Under the pieces are notes generated by a model. That model was not told the DNA's origin. It did no database searches and saw only the letters and a list, made by a program, of their open reading frames with translations. Below are positions 16,554 through 25,697 of a stretch of 64,000 nt of DNA, piece after piece. How positions within the stretch are numbered: position 1 is the stretch's first letter; every line of letters starts with the position of its first letter. The stretch comes from Labrenzia sp. OB1 (lineage in GTDB: Bacteria > Pseudomonadota > Alphaproteobacteria > Rhizobiales > Stappiaceae): positions 1 to 64,000 of the forward strand of contig NZ_JSEP01000008.1 of NCBI RefSeq assembly GCF_001624695.1, read 5' to 3'. A program made the translations under genes and the position numbers.

Positions 16554-18506
16554 TCATGTGAGGGCTGCCACATTGAGAGGTGCTTCCAGGTCGCAGAAGA
16601 ACCGGCGGATTTCGAAGATCGGTTTCGGTTTGCTGTAAAAGTACCCCTGCCCGTAAAGACAACCGAGTGTTCTGAAAATTTCGACCTGTTCGCGTGTTTC
16701 CACACCCTCAATCAGAAGGGTCACATTCATCGTGTCCGCCAGCGATTTGATGACCTTGACGACCTTGCGCGCCTTGGCTGAATCGTCACAGGCGGTCACA
16801 AAGGACCGGTCGATCTTCAGTTCGTCCCACTTGAATTTGTTCAGGTAACTCAGCGCGGAATAGCCTGTTCCGAAGTCATCGAGGGAGATGGACACACCGA
16901 GGTCCTGAAGTCTTCTGAGAACGCCGGAGACAAAATCGACGTTCTGCATGAACACGCTTTCGGTGATTTCCAGTTTCAGCCTGTCCGGCCGGAGGCCCGT
17001 TTCCCGCAAAGTCGTCTTGACGAGTTGGACGATATCGTCGTTCATCAATTGGATCATCGACAGATTTACGGAAACGTGAATGTGGTCGGGCAGAAGCTGG
17101 ATGTCACGGCAGGCGGATCTCAGCATGAACCTGCCAAGTTCAATCACGTCGCCGCTGGCTTCCGCTATCGGGATGAATTCTTCAGGCGACACAAGGCCGA
17201 TATCGCTGTGGGTCCACCGGGCAAGCGCTTCCATTCCGATCGGCTCACCGGTGTCGAAATTGACCTGAAACTGGTAGTGCGGCTGGATCGTTGCATTGCG
17301 CAATGCGTTGGGGAGATGCCGTTCTATCTGCAACCTTCTTTCCAGTCGCGTCCGCATGGGCTCCGCGAATTGCATCACGGTCCCGCGTCCTGCCGCCTTT
17401 GCCTCCATCAGCGCGACATCCGCGTTCAGGACGACATAACCTGTTGCCTGCCTGCTGTCGGCCACGGCATAACCCATCGATGTGCCGGCAAGGATGCTGC
17501 CGATCGAGGTTTCCAGGGGCGTGCTGAACTGGCTTGAGAGCACACGGATCGTCGTCTCGATGTCTATGGCATCCCTGCGGGAGCGAAAGACGAGGATGAA
17601 TTCGTCACCGCCGACACGAGCTGCTAGGTTTCTGCCGGGAAACCTGGTTACGAAGTCTTTCAGTCGTTGAGACAACGCGACCAGAAGCGCGTCTCCGCCC
17701 GCATGTCCGAGTGTGTCGTTGATGCCCTTGAACCCATCGAGGTCGATCGCGACGGCAAGCAGAATTTCGTCGGAAGCCAGATGTGTCTTGGCTTTGGTCA
17801 TATATTCGTTCAGCAACGCCCGGTTCGGCAGCGCCGTCAGGGCATCATGCTTGGCCATGAAGGTCAGCCGCTTGGCGTCCCCGGCTATTGTGTCATTGGC
17901 GAGCGTCAGGACGCGGTTCTGGCGCATGACGACTGCAAGCAGAACCGTTGCGAGCATCAGGAGAGCCAGGACGATCCGTTTCTCTGTCATCAACCTGTCG
18001 TGGGAGGCCAGCCTCTCCTCGCTGAAACGCCGAATGCTGGTTTGATAGGATGTCCCTGCAATCGTCTCAATTTCTGACGCTATGTCGTCCAGTATCCTGT
18101 TCAAGTCTTCGGCCGGGGCGGTCTCGATGGACCGCATATATGGGTGAAGGTCTTCCAGATCGGCTGAGAGAGCCTCGAAGGCTGCACGCGATTCAGGGGA
18201 CTTCGCCAGAAATGCCTTGAAACTCCCGGAATTCCAAAGGTCTATCCGGCCCAGAAATATCTCGTATTTCAACAGCGTATCGTCCAGGTACGACGGATTG
18301 CCGGACTGGAGATATCTGGAAACACTTGTGGTGTATTTGTAAAACTCGTTGCGGCCGTTGGTCGCCGACCACACGGTATCGTATTCCAGCGACCTCACCT
18401 GTTCCCGTTCCAGGGGATCCGAGGCGTAAAAGTAGGTCCAGAACACGAAGAGCGCGATCAGGAACAAGCACAATACGGCCCAGTGCCAGGTCTGATTGCG
18501 CGGCAT
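16554..18506 (-). CDS. Membrane GGDEF-EAL cyclic-di-GMP protein
   Basis: About 650 residues: a membrane span near the N terminus, a periplasmic sensory region of about 160 residues, a second span (about 178-195), then GGDEF and EAL domains. GGDEF residues are intact (RVGGDEFIL) and EAL motifs are intact (GMEALARW, EITESVF, DDFGTGYSAL, LLIEGVET), so both synthesis and breakdown of c-di-GMP are possible. I chose the ATG at 18506 because GGAGG lies five bases before it; a GTG 15 bases upstream is an alternative. The gene follows by 11 bp a secreted sulfite-oxidase-fold protein on the same strand, a likely sensory partner. Confidence 0.92.
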   Translation of the reverse strand: MPRNQTWHWAVLCLFLIALFVFWTYFYASDPLEREQVRSLEYDTVWSATNGRNEFYKYTTSVSRYLQSGNPSYLDDTLLKYEIFLGRIDLWNSGSFKAFLAKSPESRAAFEALSADLEDLHPYMRSIETAPAEDLNRILDDIASEIETIAGTSYQTSIRRFSEERLASHDRLMTEKRIVLALLMLATVLLAVVMRQNRVLTLANDTIAGDAKRLTFMAKHDALTALPNRALLNEYMTKAKTHLASDEILLAVAIDLDGFKGINDTLGHAGGDALLVALSQRLKDFVTRFPGRNLAARVGGDEFILVFRSRRDAIDIETTIRVLSSQFSTPLETSIGSILAGTSMGYAVADSRQATGYVVLNADVALMEAKAAGRGTVMQFAEPMRTRLERRLQIERHLPNALRNATIQPHYQFQVNFDTGEPIGMEALARWTHSDIGLVSPEEFIPIAEASGDVIELGRFMLRSACRDIQLLPDHIHVSVNLSMIQLMNDDIVQLVKTTLRETGLRPDRLKLEITESVFMQNVDFVSGVLRRLQDLGVSISLDDFGTGYSALSYLNKFKWDELKIDRSFVTACDDSAKARKVVKVIKSLADTMNVTLLIEGVETREQVEIFRTLGCLYGQGYFYSKPKPIFEIRRFFCDLEAPLNVAALT

Positions 18507-18517
18507 TGCCCCCTCCC

Positions 18518-19006
18518 TCACTCGATCACGATGGATCTGACTTGCCAGACGGAACGGGAGTAGAAGATCTCGGTTTTCATTTCCGGATAGTCATCGAAGG
18601 GGTAGATGATGAACAAAGGCCCCTTGTCGCGGATGGACGGATATTGCCCATTCACCTTGTATGCCAGAAGAGGATTGCTCGATGTGAAGTCGGAAACCGG
18701 AATGACCGCCCGGTAGTCATTCAAGGCGGTGATTTCGGCGTTTTCGCCTTCCGCGCCAATCTGGTTCATCAGGTCGCTCAGCAGAACGCCTTCAAACGTT
18801 ACCTTGCCATCATGCCAGGGTGTCGAGGTCTCAATCCTGGAGTGTGGCAACGCCTCCAGCTGTCCGATTGAAAATTCCGCCGGATCACCGGTAGAAATCT
18901 TTCCTGAGACTGACAGGATCGTCTTGTCCTGATCCTGCGACATGGCGGCGGAGACAAGGTTGAACGGCATCAGAAAAAACAGAAAAACCGTAAGATTCCG
19001 GAACAC
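18518..19006 (-). CDS. Secreted protein of the molybdopterin-binding oxidoreductase fold, c-di-GMP partner
   Basis: A 162-residue protein with a signal peptide (about 1-21). The mature part resembles the oxidoreductase molybdopterin-binding domain (LSVSGKI, FSIGQLEALP, FEGVLLSDLMNQIG, YRAVIPVSDF, GPLFIIYPFD). It contains no cysteine at all, so it lacks the thiolate ligand of sulfite oxidase and probably does not hold an active molybdenum centre. It precedes the GGDEF-EAL gene by 11 bp; a ligand-sensing role for that membrane protein is likely (inference). Confidence 0.75.
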   Translation of the reverse strand: MFRNLTVFLFFLMPFNLVSAAMSQDQDKTILSVSGKISTGDPAEFSIGQLEALPHSRIETSTPWHDGKVTFEGVLLSDLMNQIGAEGENAEITALNDYRAVIPVSDFTSSNPLLAYKVNGQYPSIRDKGPLFIIYPFDDYPEMKTEIFYSRSVWQVRSIVIE

Positions 19007-19149
19007 TATTGACCCTCCCAGTCAATTGATTTTCCGTATTTTACGGTAGGCTATGAAGTGCGTAAATTGGAACTCTCCCCAATCTTAATTTTATCAATAA
19101 CCCTTCACGTTTAAATGGTAACTATTCTATTTAAGGTGAGACTAATATT

Positions 19150-19662
19150 TCAGTCTTTACTTATTCTGTCTTCAAGTCGAAATCGGGAAATACGCGCGAC
19201 CTGCGTCAGCGCGGTCTGCAGTTCATCCTCCGATGAATTCGAGACCCGGTCTTCGAATGCAGCCAGGATCATATGTTTGTTTGCTCCCTTGACCGCGAAT
19301 ATGAAGGGGAACCCGAACCTGGTCTTGTAGCGTGTATTGAGCTGCGTGAAACGCTCGAATTCTTCGCGAGACAGAGTGTTCAATCCCGCTCCCGCCTGCT
19401 CGCGTCTTGAATCTTCGGCAACCTCACCGGCGAGTGCAGCCTTGCCGGCCAGGTCTGGATGCGCGCGCACCAGAGCAATTTTCCGGTCTGCGGGTGCTGC
19501 ATTCATGGCTGTTTCGAACGCGGCTATCACAGCCTCCCGGTCGGCGAACGGCGCCTTTCTGAACGCGTCTTCGGCGACCCATGGAGAATGTTCCGCAACA
19601 TCGCCGAAAGCGGCCACGAAGTCCTTGAGGTCCATGTTGTTTATTCGGTCGATGGCAATCAT
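19150..19662 (-). CDS. uraD: OHCU decarboxylase
   Basis: UraD converts 2-oxo-4-hydroxy-4-carboxy-5-ureidoimidazoline to (S)-allantoin, the last step of urate breakdown. The 170-residue protein shows the family hallmarks HPDLAGKAALAGE (with the catalytic His), the SRREQAGAGL segment and RYKTRFGFPFIFAVKG near the C terminus. It is the last gene of the purine operon, starting 9 bp after puuD. A second ATG at 19635 (MDLKDF) could be the true start. Confidence 0.92.
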   Translation of the reverse strand: MIAIDRINNMDLKDFVAAFGDVAEHSPWVAEDAFRKAPFADREAVIAAFETAMNAAPADRKIALVRAHPDLAGKAALAGEVAEDSRREQAGAGLNTLSREEFERFTQLNTRYKTRFGFPFIFAVKGANKHMILAAFEDRVSNSSEDELQTALTQVARISRFRLEDRISKD

Positions 19663-19671
19663 GGCTGAGCG

Positions 19672-20853
19672 CTATTTCTGTTGACTGATCCAGGCCCCCA
19701 AAGTGGCCCGGTCTTCGGATGTCATTCCGGTTTCATTTCCAAGCGGCATGGCGTCGGACTGCACGGCCTGGGCCATGATGAGATCCGCGTAACGATGCAG
19801 GTTCGCGATCGTATCAAGTTCGATTTCCTTGGGAGCTTCGTCAAAGCCCTCATAGGTCGGATGGGCGGAATGACAGGTTGCGCAATGGGTCCGGGCTATT
19901 TGCAGCGCCGCCGTGTCGCTGACCGTTTGCGATCCGGAAAAGTCGCGCGGTGCTGTCATGACCATGGCGGCAATCGTCGCGACGGCGGCGATCGGAAGCG
20001 ACCACCAGAATTTCCCCAGCTCGTCACCAGCGTCATGCCGGTTGAAGAAATGACGCACCATTCCGCCGATGACGAGAACCAGCGCCACGAGAAGCCACGC
20101 ATGCGGATGTCCCGTCAGCATGGGATAGTGATTGGACACCATCATCAGAAGAACCGGCAGGGTCAGGTAGTTGTTGTGCACGGAACGCTGCTTGCCGATG
20201 GCACCAAGAGCAGGGTCCGGCGCTTCGCCCGCCATCAGACTCGCGGCGATCTTCTTCTGGTTGGGAATGATCACGCCGAAGACATTCACGGCCATGATGG
20301 TGCCGATGAAGGCCCCGATATGGATCAGTGCTCCACGTCCGGAAAAGACGTGGGTGAACATATAGGCGGCCCCGAGGATCAGGACGAAGACGCAAATCGA
20401 CAACAGCGGCGTATTCTTGCCGATGGGAGACTTGCAAAGCTTGTCATAGATGAGCCAGCCGGCGCCCAGAGACGCGATGGAAATTAGGATGGCCTCACTT
20501 GGCATGAGCCTCAAGACGCTCGGGTCGATCAGATAGGCCGTGGCATTGAAGTAATACTGGACGACAAGAAGCGCGAAACCGGTCACCCAGGTCAGATAGG
20601 CTTCCCATTTGTACCAGATCAGGTCATCGGGCAGTTCCTTTGGCGCGGTCATGTATTTCTCGACGTGATAGAAACCGCCGCCGTGGACTTCCCAGGCCGT
20701 GCCCAGGACGCCTTCCTTCATTCCTTCCCTTTTGCGCAGGGAGAGATCGAGTGCGATGAAATAGAAGGACGTGCCTATCCAGCCGATGCCGACAATGAGA
20801 TGAGCCCATCTGAAAAGCAGGTTCAGCCAGTCCATTGCAAAGGCAAGGGTCAT
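19672..20853 (-). CDS. puuD: PuuD-type membrane urate oxidase with cytochrome c domain
   Basis: A 393-residue protein with about eight membrane spans (about residues 5-310) followed by a C-terminal cytochrome c domain with the haem motif CATCH. This is the Agrobacterium PuuD architecture: urate is oxidised to 5-hydroxyisourate and electrons pass to the respiratory chain rather than directly to oxygen. RWAHLIVGIGWIGTSFYFI near the N terminus is characteristic. The start at 20853 is used; an internal ATG at 20835 (MDWLNLLF) matches the usual N terminus and may be real. It lies between the importer genes and uraD. Confidence 0.93.
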   Translation of the reverse strand: MTLAFAMDWLNLLFRWAHLIVGIGWIGTSFYFIALDLSLRKREGMKEGVLGTAWEVHGGGFYHVEKYMTAPKELPDDLIWYKWEAYLTWVTGFALLVVQYYFNATAYLIDPSVLRLMPSEAILISIASLGAGWLIYDKLCKSPIGKNTPLLSICVFVLILGAAYMFTHVFSGRGALIHIGAFIGTIMAVNVFGVIIPNQKKIAASLMAGEAPDPALGAIGKQRSVHNNYLTLPVLLMMVSNHYPMLTGHPHAWLLVALVLVIGGMVRHFFNRHDAGDELGKFWWSLPIAAVATIAAMVMTAPRDFSGSQTVSDTAALQIARTHCATCHSAHPTYEGFDEAPKEIELDTIANLHRYADLIMAQAVQSDAMPLGNETGMTSEDRATLGAWISQQK

Positions 20854-20888
20854 GGGTCGCGCGTCCGTCTTTAATGAGGTTCGGAGGT

Positions 20889-20916
20889 GCCGGTCCGGAA
20901 AAAAAACCGGACCGGC
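20889..20916 (-). other. Stem-loop between the purine importer and puuD
   Basis: GCCGGTCCGG and CCGGACCGGC form a perfect 10-bp stem around an eight-base A loop, 11 bp after the binding-protein stop (minus strand). No T-tract follows on either strand, so it may be an mRNA-stabilising structure that raises expression of the binding protein rather than a terminator. Confidence 0.5.
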
Positions 20917-20926
20917 GTGCTTGAGT

Positions 20927-21991
20927 TTACTGCGGCAGCTGGTCGTCTACACCCTGGACGTACCAGTTCATGCCCAGGATTGCTCCGTCATCGAGAGGGA
21001 CGCCGGTTTCAGCCGCGACCGATCCGTCCTGTTTGGTGATCGGGCCGGTGAAAGGCTCCCAACCGCCCTTGATCTTGGCTTCGGTGGCTTCCGCCATCTC
21101 GGCTACGTCTTCCGGCAGATTGGTGTAGGGCGCCATCACGACGTGACCTTCCGCCAGGCCGTCCCAGGTGCTTTCCGATTTCCAGGTTCCGTCGAGAACC
21201 TCCTGAACGCGCTCAACGTAGTAGGGAGCCCAGTCATCGATGATCGCGGTGTATTGAGCGTCCTTGGCGAAATTGATCATGTCGGAAGCCTGACCGAAGC
21301 CATGAACACCCCGCTCCTGAGCAACCTGCAGCGGTGCCGTGGAATCGGTGTGCTGGGTGATGATGTCGGCACCCTGGTCAACGAGCGCTTTGGCGGCATC
21401 CGCTTCCTTGCCCGGATCGAACCAGGTGTTGACCCAGACGACTTTTAGCTTGAAGTCCGGATTGACGGACTGTGCGCCAAGCAGGAAGGCGTTGATCCCG
21501 GCGACAACTTCCGGAATCGGGAAGGAAGCGATGTAGCCGGCAACACCGGTCTTGGACTGTTTTGCCGCGATCTGGCCGATGATGTAGCGGCCCTGGTGGA
21601 ACTTGGAATTGTAGGTCGCGACATTGTCGGCCGTCTTGTACCCGGTTGCGTGCTCGAATTTCACGTCCGGAAACTTCTTGGCGACCTTGATTGTCTGGTT
21701 CATGTAGCCGAAGGACGTCGTAAAGATGATGTTGCAGCCTTCGCGGGCGAAGCGTTCGATGGCGCGTTCGGCATCCGGACCTTCCGGAACGCTTTCCAGA
21801 TAGGCGGTCTCGACCTTGTCGCCAAATTCCGCTTCAACGGCAAGACGGCCCTGATCATGCTGGTAGGACCAGCCGAAGTCGCCGACCGGTCCGACATAGA
21901 TGAAGCAGGCCTTTACATCGGCAGCACTCGCCGCGGACCCTGCGGCCACCAGGGCGAAAGCGGCGACGGTTGCTTTCAAAAGAGATTTCAT
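20927..21991 (-). CDS. BMP-family substrate-binding protein, purine-type ABC importer
   Basis: A 354-residue periplasmic protein of the basic membrane protein/PnrA family, with a signal peptide (about 1-23, ending AASA) and family motifs VGPVGDFGWSYQHDQG and TTSFGYMNQ. PnrA/BmpA relatives bind nucleosides or purines. The start at 21991 is chosen because GAGGGG lies about 10 bases before it; the ATG at 22000 is too close to that site. Flanked by two permeases, a double ATPase, xdh genes and puuD, so xanthine, urate or a related purine is the likely ligand. Confidence 0.87.
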   Translation of the reverse strand: MKSLLKATVAAFALVAAGSAASAADVKACFIYVGPVGDFGWSYQHDQGRLAVEAEFGDKVETAYLESVPEGPDAERAIERFAREGCNIIFTTSFGYMNQTIKVAKKFPDVKFEHATGYKTADNVATYNSKFHQGRYIIGQIAAKQSKTGVAGYIASFPIPEVVAGINAFLLGAQSVNPDFKLKVVWVNTWFDPGKEADAAKALVDQGADIITQHTDSTAPLQVAQERGVHGFGQASDMINFAKDAQYTAIIDDWAPYYVERVQEVLDGTWKSESTWDGLAEGHVVMAPYTNLPEDVAEMAEATEAKIKGGWEPFTGPITKQDGSVAAETGVPLDDGAILGMNWYVQGVDDQLPQ

Positions 21992-22091
21992 TTGGTTCAT
22001 TCCCCTCTTGTTTGAACTTTCTGTTGCGATCAGGTGATGAGTCCGTTCCCGGATCGCAGCGGGATTTGGACGTGACCGGCTACCGGGAGGT

Positions 22092-23009
22092 TTACCGGTC
22101 TGGAACAAACGGCTTGCCAAGACAGGCCGGTGTGTTGACCAGCGTCAGCCTGCGGTTCGCCGAGATGAGCACAAGAACCAGGATCGTCGCAAGATACGGC
22201 AGACTGGAGAGCAATTGCGACGGGATATTCAACATCTCATGGGCCTGTGCATGAAGGTTGAGAACGCTGACAGCGCCGAACAGATAGGCACCGGCAACCA
22301 CGCGCAACGGCAGCCACGATGAAAATACCACCAGCGCAAGCGCAATCCAGCCCCTGCCCGCGGTCATGTTTTCCACCCATTGCGGTGTATAGGCAAGCGA
22401 CATGTAGGCTCCGGCAAGACCGGCGCATGCGCCCCCGAAAAGCACCGCCATGAAGCGCACCTTGATCACGGAATAACCGAGCGCGTGCGCCGAGGCGTGA
22501 TTGTCGCCGACCGCGCGCAGGACCAGCCCGATACGGGTCCGGAACAACGTATAGGCAACACCGGCAACCAACGCGAAACCGAGATAGACGATTGCGTCCT
22601 GCTGAAAGAAGACCGGACCGATGAACGGTATGTCCGACAGGCCCGGAATGTAGAGGCTGGGAATTTTCAACCCGGGCACACCGATGAAAGCCTCTCCGAT
22701 CAGGCCGGAAAATCCGACGCCGAGGATGGTCAGGGCCAGGCCGGTTGCCACCTGATTGGCCACCAGGGACAGGACAAGGAAACCAAACAGCACCGACATC
22801 GCCATTCCTGCAGCTATTGCCGCGACCACGCCGAGTGCGCCGGATCCCGTCTGGTTGGCAACCGCGAAACCGACAACGGCGCCCATGATCATCATGCCCT
22901 CAACGCCAAGGTTCAGTACGCCGGAGCGTTCAACGACCAGTTCACCGACGGCTGCGATCAGCAGAGGCGTTGCCGCCGTAATGACAGTGAGTAGAACAGC
23001 TTCAAACAT
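22092..23009 (-). CDS. BMP-type ABC importer permease 2
   Basis: A 305-residue branched-chain/BMP-family permease with about eight hydrophobic segments and the family stretch NLGVEGMMIMGAVVGF near the N terminus, as in nucleoside importers (NupQ/YufQ type). The start at 23009 has GGGGAGA upstream and overlaps the previous permease gene by 8 bp. Pairs with the permease at 23002-24090. Confidence 0.88.
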   Translation of the reverse strand: MFEAVLLTVITAATPLLIAAVGELVVERSGVLNLGVEGMMIMGAVVGFAVANQTGSGALGVVAAIAAGMAMSVLFGFLVLSLVANQVATGLALTILGVGFSGLIGEAFIGVPGLKIPSLYIPGLSDIPFIGPVFFQQDAIVYLGFALVAGVAYTLFRTRIGLVLRAVGDNHASAHALGYSVIKVRFMAVLFGGACAGLAGAYMSLAYTPQWVENMTAGRGWIALALVVFSSWLPLRVVAGAYLFGAVSVLNLHAQAHEMLNIPSQLLSSLPYLATILVLVLISANRRLTLVNTPACLGKPFVPDR

Positions 23010-24090
23010 GGGATGTCTCCCCTGCTGGCGCATGATGCGAGACCAACCGGATGCGGTAGAGGATGAGGGTGTCGCAGGCGAGAACGAAGAACAGCAGCAA
23101 TCCCTGGATCACGCTTGCGATCTTGTTGGATACTCCCATGGCGGATTGCACGCCCTCGCCGCCGATATAGGAAAGGGCCAGCACAAAGCCCGCGATAATG
23201 ATGCCGATCGGATTCAACCGCCCCAGAAAGGCGACAATAATTGCCGTGAAGCCGTAGCCCGGCGATATGGTCGGAAGGAGCTGGTTGAGACCGCCGGACA
23301 CCTCCATGGTTCCGGCAAGGCCCGCAAGACCACCCGCAAGGGCAAAGGAAAACAACGTCAGGCGCTTTGCCGAGAAACCGGCGAAGCTGCCGGCGCGGGG
23401 GCTTTCACCCATGACCCTGATTTCGAAGCCCTTGAGGGTTTTCGCAAGCACGACCGCCAGAATAAGCGCAATGACGATGGTGATCGGCGTCGACAGGCTC
23501 ATTGTGCCGCCGAAGACGTCCGGCATGGTCGCGGCGTCTGAAAACATCCGCGATTCCGGAAAATTGTAGCCATCGGGATCGCGCCAGGGCCCGCGCACGA
23601 GATAATCCAACATCAGGCTTGCCACATAGACCAGCATCAGGCTCGTCAGGATCTCGTTCGTGTTGAACCAGTTCTTGAGCACGGCCGGGATCAGAGCCCA
23701 GAGAGCGCCGCCCAAGGCACCGAACACCAGCATGAGCGGCAGCGTTGCACCGGATTCGAAATCGGGAAGCAGGATCGGTAGAGCGGACCCGAAAAGGGCT
23801 CCGACGATAAACTGCCCCTCCGCGCCGATGTTCCAGTTGTTTGAAAGATAACAAACGGCCAATCCGCAACCGATCAGCACCAGGGGCGTCGCCTTGGCAA
23901 TTGTTGCCTGCAGGGACCATTGTTGCGTGAGGGGTTCGACAAAAAACTTGTAGAGTCCTTCAAGCGGATTGTGACCGGAAACGGCGAAGATAATCGCTGC
24001 TGCCAGGGCAGTCAGGCCGATGGCGATTATCGGCGAAAGCATCGCCATCTTGTGGCTGCGTTCTTTTCTCTTGACCAGTTCCAGGCGCAT
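23002..24090 (-). CDS. BMP-type ABC importer permease 1
   Basis: A 362-residue permease of the same superfamily (NupP/YufP type) with about nine hydrophobic segments, IGAEGQFIVGALFGSA, and a conserved central region FEIRVMGESPRAGSFAGFS that precedes the coupling helices. Its ATG overlaps the ATPase stop (ATGA), and its 3' end overlaps the next permease. The charged N terminus (VKRKERSHK) is probably cytoplasmic. Confidence 0.88.
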   Translation of the reverse strand: MRLELVKRKERSHKMAMLSPIIAIGLTALAAAIIFAVSGHNPLEGLYKFFVEPLTQQWSLQATIAKATPLVLIGCGLAVCYLSNNWNIGAEGQFIVGALFGSALPILLPDFESGATLPLMLVFGALGGALWALIPAVLKNWFNTNEILTSLMLVYVASLMLDYLVRGPWRDPDGYNFPESRMFSDAATMPDVFGGTMSLSTPITIVIALILAVVLAKTLKGFEIRVMGESPRAGSFAGFSAKRLTLFSFALAGGLAGLAGTMEVSGGLNQLLPTISPGYGFTAIIVAFLGRLNPIGIIIAGFVLALSYIGGEGVQSAMGVSNKIASVIQGLLLFFVLACDTLILYRIRLVSHHAPAGETSHV

Positions 24091-25673
24091 CAGGCCACCT
24101 CCCCCTGCGCTTCGGCGCCGCCGGCCATGAGAAGGCCGACACGCTCCCGATTCATATCCGCCGCAGGTTCGGCGGCAGACAGGTAACCTCTTGATATCAC
24201 GGCGATCCGGTCGGCAATTTCGAAAATTTCATCGAGATCCTGACTGATCACCAGAACGGCGGAGCCTGATCTGGCAAGATCGATCAACGCCTGGCGGATC
24301 AGGGCGGCTGCACCCGCGTCGACCCCCCAGGTCGGCTGATTGACCACAAGCACTCCTGGCTGGCGGTCCAGTTCCCGGCCGACGACGAATTTTTGAAGGT
24401 TGCCACCCGACAGGGAGCGTGCCTCCGGATCGTCATGGGACATGCGCACATCGAATTCCTGTTTGATGTGTTTCTCCAGCGCATTGGCCCGGGCAGTAGA
24501 CACGAAGCCGCTACCGGTGAGCTTGTCGCCGGTGGCGTGGCGGGTCAGTACGATATTCTGAGACAGTTTCAGGCCCGGCACGGCTCCATGGCCCAGACGT
24601 TCCTCTGGCACGAAAGCCGCCTTCTGTCTGCGCCGCCAGGTGATGCTTCTGGAGCCGCAGGACTTTCCGTCGATGCGCACCATCTCCTGCGATACAGGCA
24701 TTTCGCCGGATATGGCGTCGAAGAGTTCTCCCTGTCCGTTTCCGGCAACGCCTGCGATCGCCACGACTTCGCCCGCATGGAGTCCAAGCGATATGCTGTT
24801 CAGCGCGGTTGCGAACGGGGTAGCCGCTTTTGCGGAGAGGTTGCTCAGTTCAAGCCGGATCTCGCCAACCTGCGGCTTCTGGGCACCGGCACTGACGCTC
24901 GCCACATCGGCTCCGACCATCATGCTTGCCAGGGTCGCCGGGGTCTCATTCGCCGGATTGCATTCGCTCACGACCTTGCCGTGCCGAAGTATGGTTGCGT
25001 GATGGCAGATCCGCTGGACCTCTTCCAGCCTGTGACTGATGTAAAGGACAGCACAGCCTTCGCTTGCCAGGCGCTGCAACGTCAAAAACAGGAGGTCCGC
25101 TTCCTGGGGTGTGAGAACGGAGGTCGGTTCGTCCATGATGATGAGCTGCGGTTCCTGGAGGAGACAGCGGACAATCTCGATGCGCTGACGGATACCCACC
25201 GGCAAATCCGCGACGATATCGGTTGGATTGAGCGGCAGGCCGTAGTCAACCGAAACGGATTCAATCCGCGTTGCAAGCTCCGTCATCTTGCCCGGGTTCG
25301 GCAGGGCAAGAGCGATGTTTTCGACAACGGTCAGTGCCTCGAACAGCGAGAAATGCTGAAAGACCATACCGATGCCGAGTTCGCGTGCCGCGGCGGGATT
25401 GCCGATGCTGACCTTTTGTCCCTGCCACAGGATTTCACCACCATCCGGTTCCAGGGAGCCGTAGAACATCTTGACCAGTGTGGATTTGCCCGCGCCGTTC
25501 TCGCCCAGGAGGGCGTGGATCTCACCCTTGTTTATGACAAGATCCACCTTGTCGTTGGCAAGAATGTCGCCGAAGCGCTTGGTCAGTCCTCTAGCGTCCA
25601 GCAGCACGTCCATACCGGATCTCGTTTGCTGAACCATGTGAGTGTCTGCCTCTGAAAGGATTGTTTCTGACAC
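24090..25673 (-). CDS. BMP-type ABC importer double ATPase
   Basis: About 527 residues with two ABC cassettes, as in sugar and nucleoside importers. Cassette 1 has Walker A GENGAGKST and Walker B LIIMDEPTS; cassette 2 has a degenerate P-loop (GVAGNGQGEL), an intact signature LSGGNLQKF, and Walker B with Asn-Gln in place of Asp-Glu (VVNQPTWGVD), which is common in the second half of this family. The GTG at 25673 and the ATG at 25637 are both credible starts. It lies 24 bp after xdhC, so importer and enzyme genes appear co-transcribed. Confidence 0.9.
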   Translation of the reverse strand: MSETILSEADTHMVQQTRSGMDVLLDARGLTKRFGDILANDKVDLVINKGEIHALLGENGAGKSTLVKMFYGSLEPDGGEILWQGQKVSIGNPAAARELGIGMVFQHFSLFEALTVVENIALALPNPGKMTELATRIESVSVDYGLPLNPTDIVADLPVGIRQRIEIVRCLLQEPQLIIMDEPTSVLTPQEADLLFLTLQRLASEGCAVLYISHRLEEVQRICHHATILRHGKVVSECNPANETPATLASMMVGADVASVSAGAQKPQVGEIRLELSNLSAKAATPFATALNSISLGLHAGEVVAIAGVAGNGQGELFDAISGEMPVSQEMVRIDGKSCGSRSITWRRRQKAAFVPEERLGHGAVPGLKLSQNIVLTRHATGDKLTGSGFVSTARANALEKHIKQEFDVRMSHDDPEARSLSGGNLQKFVVGRELDRQPGVLVVNQPTWGVDAGAAALIRQALIDLARSGSAVLVISQDLDEIFEIADRIAVISRGYLSAAEPAADMNRERVGLLMAGGAEAQGEVA

Positions 25674-25697
25674 GCCGTCCCCCGAGCGTCTGCCGCT

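Noticed and set aside
24393-25655. 420-residue plus-strand open frame opposite the BMP ATPase
   Set aside because: Antisense shadow of an ATPase with intact motifs.
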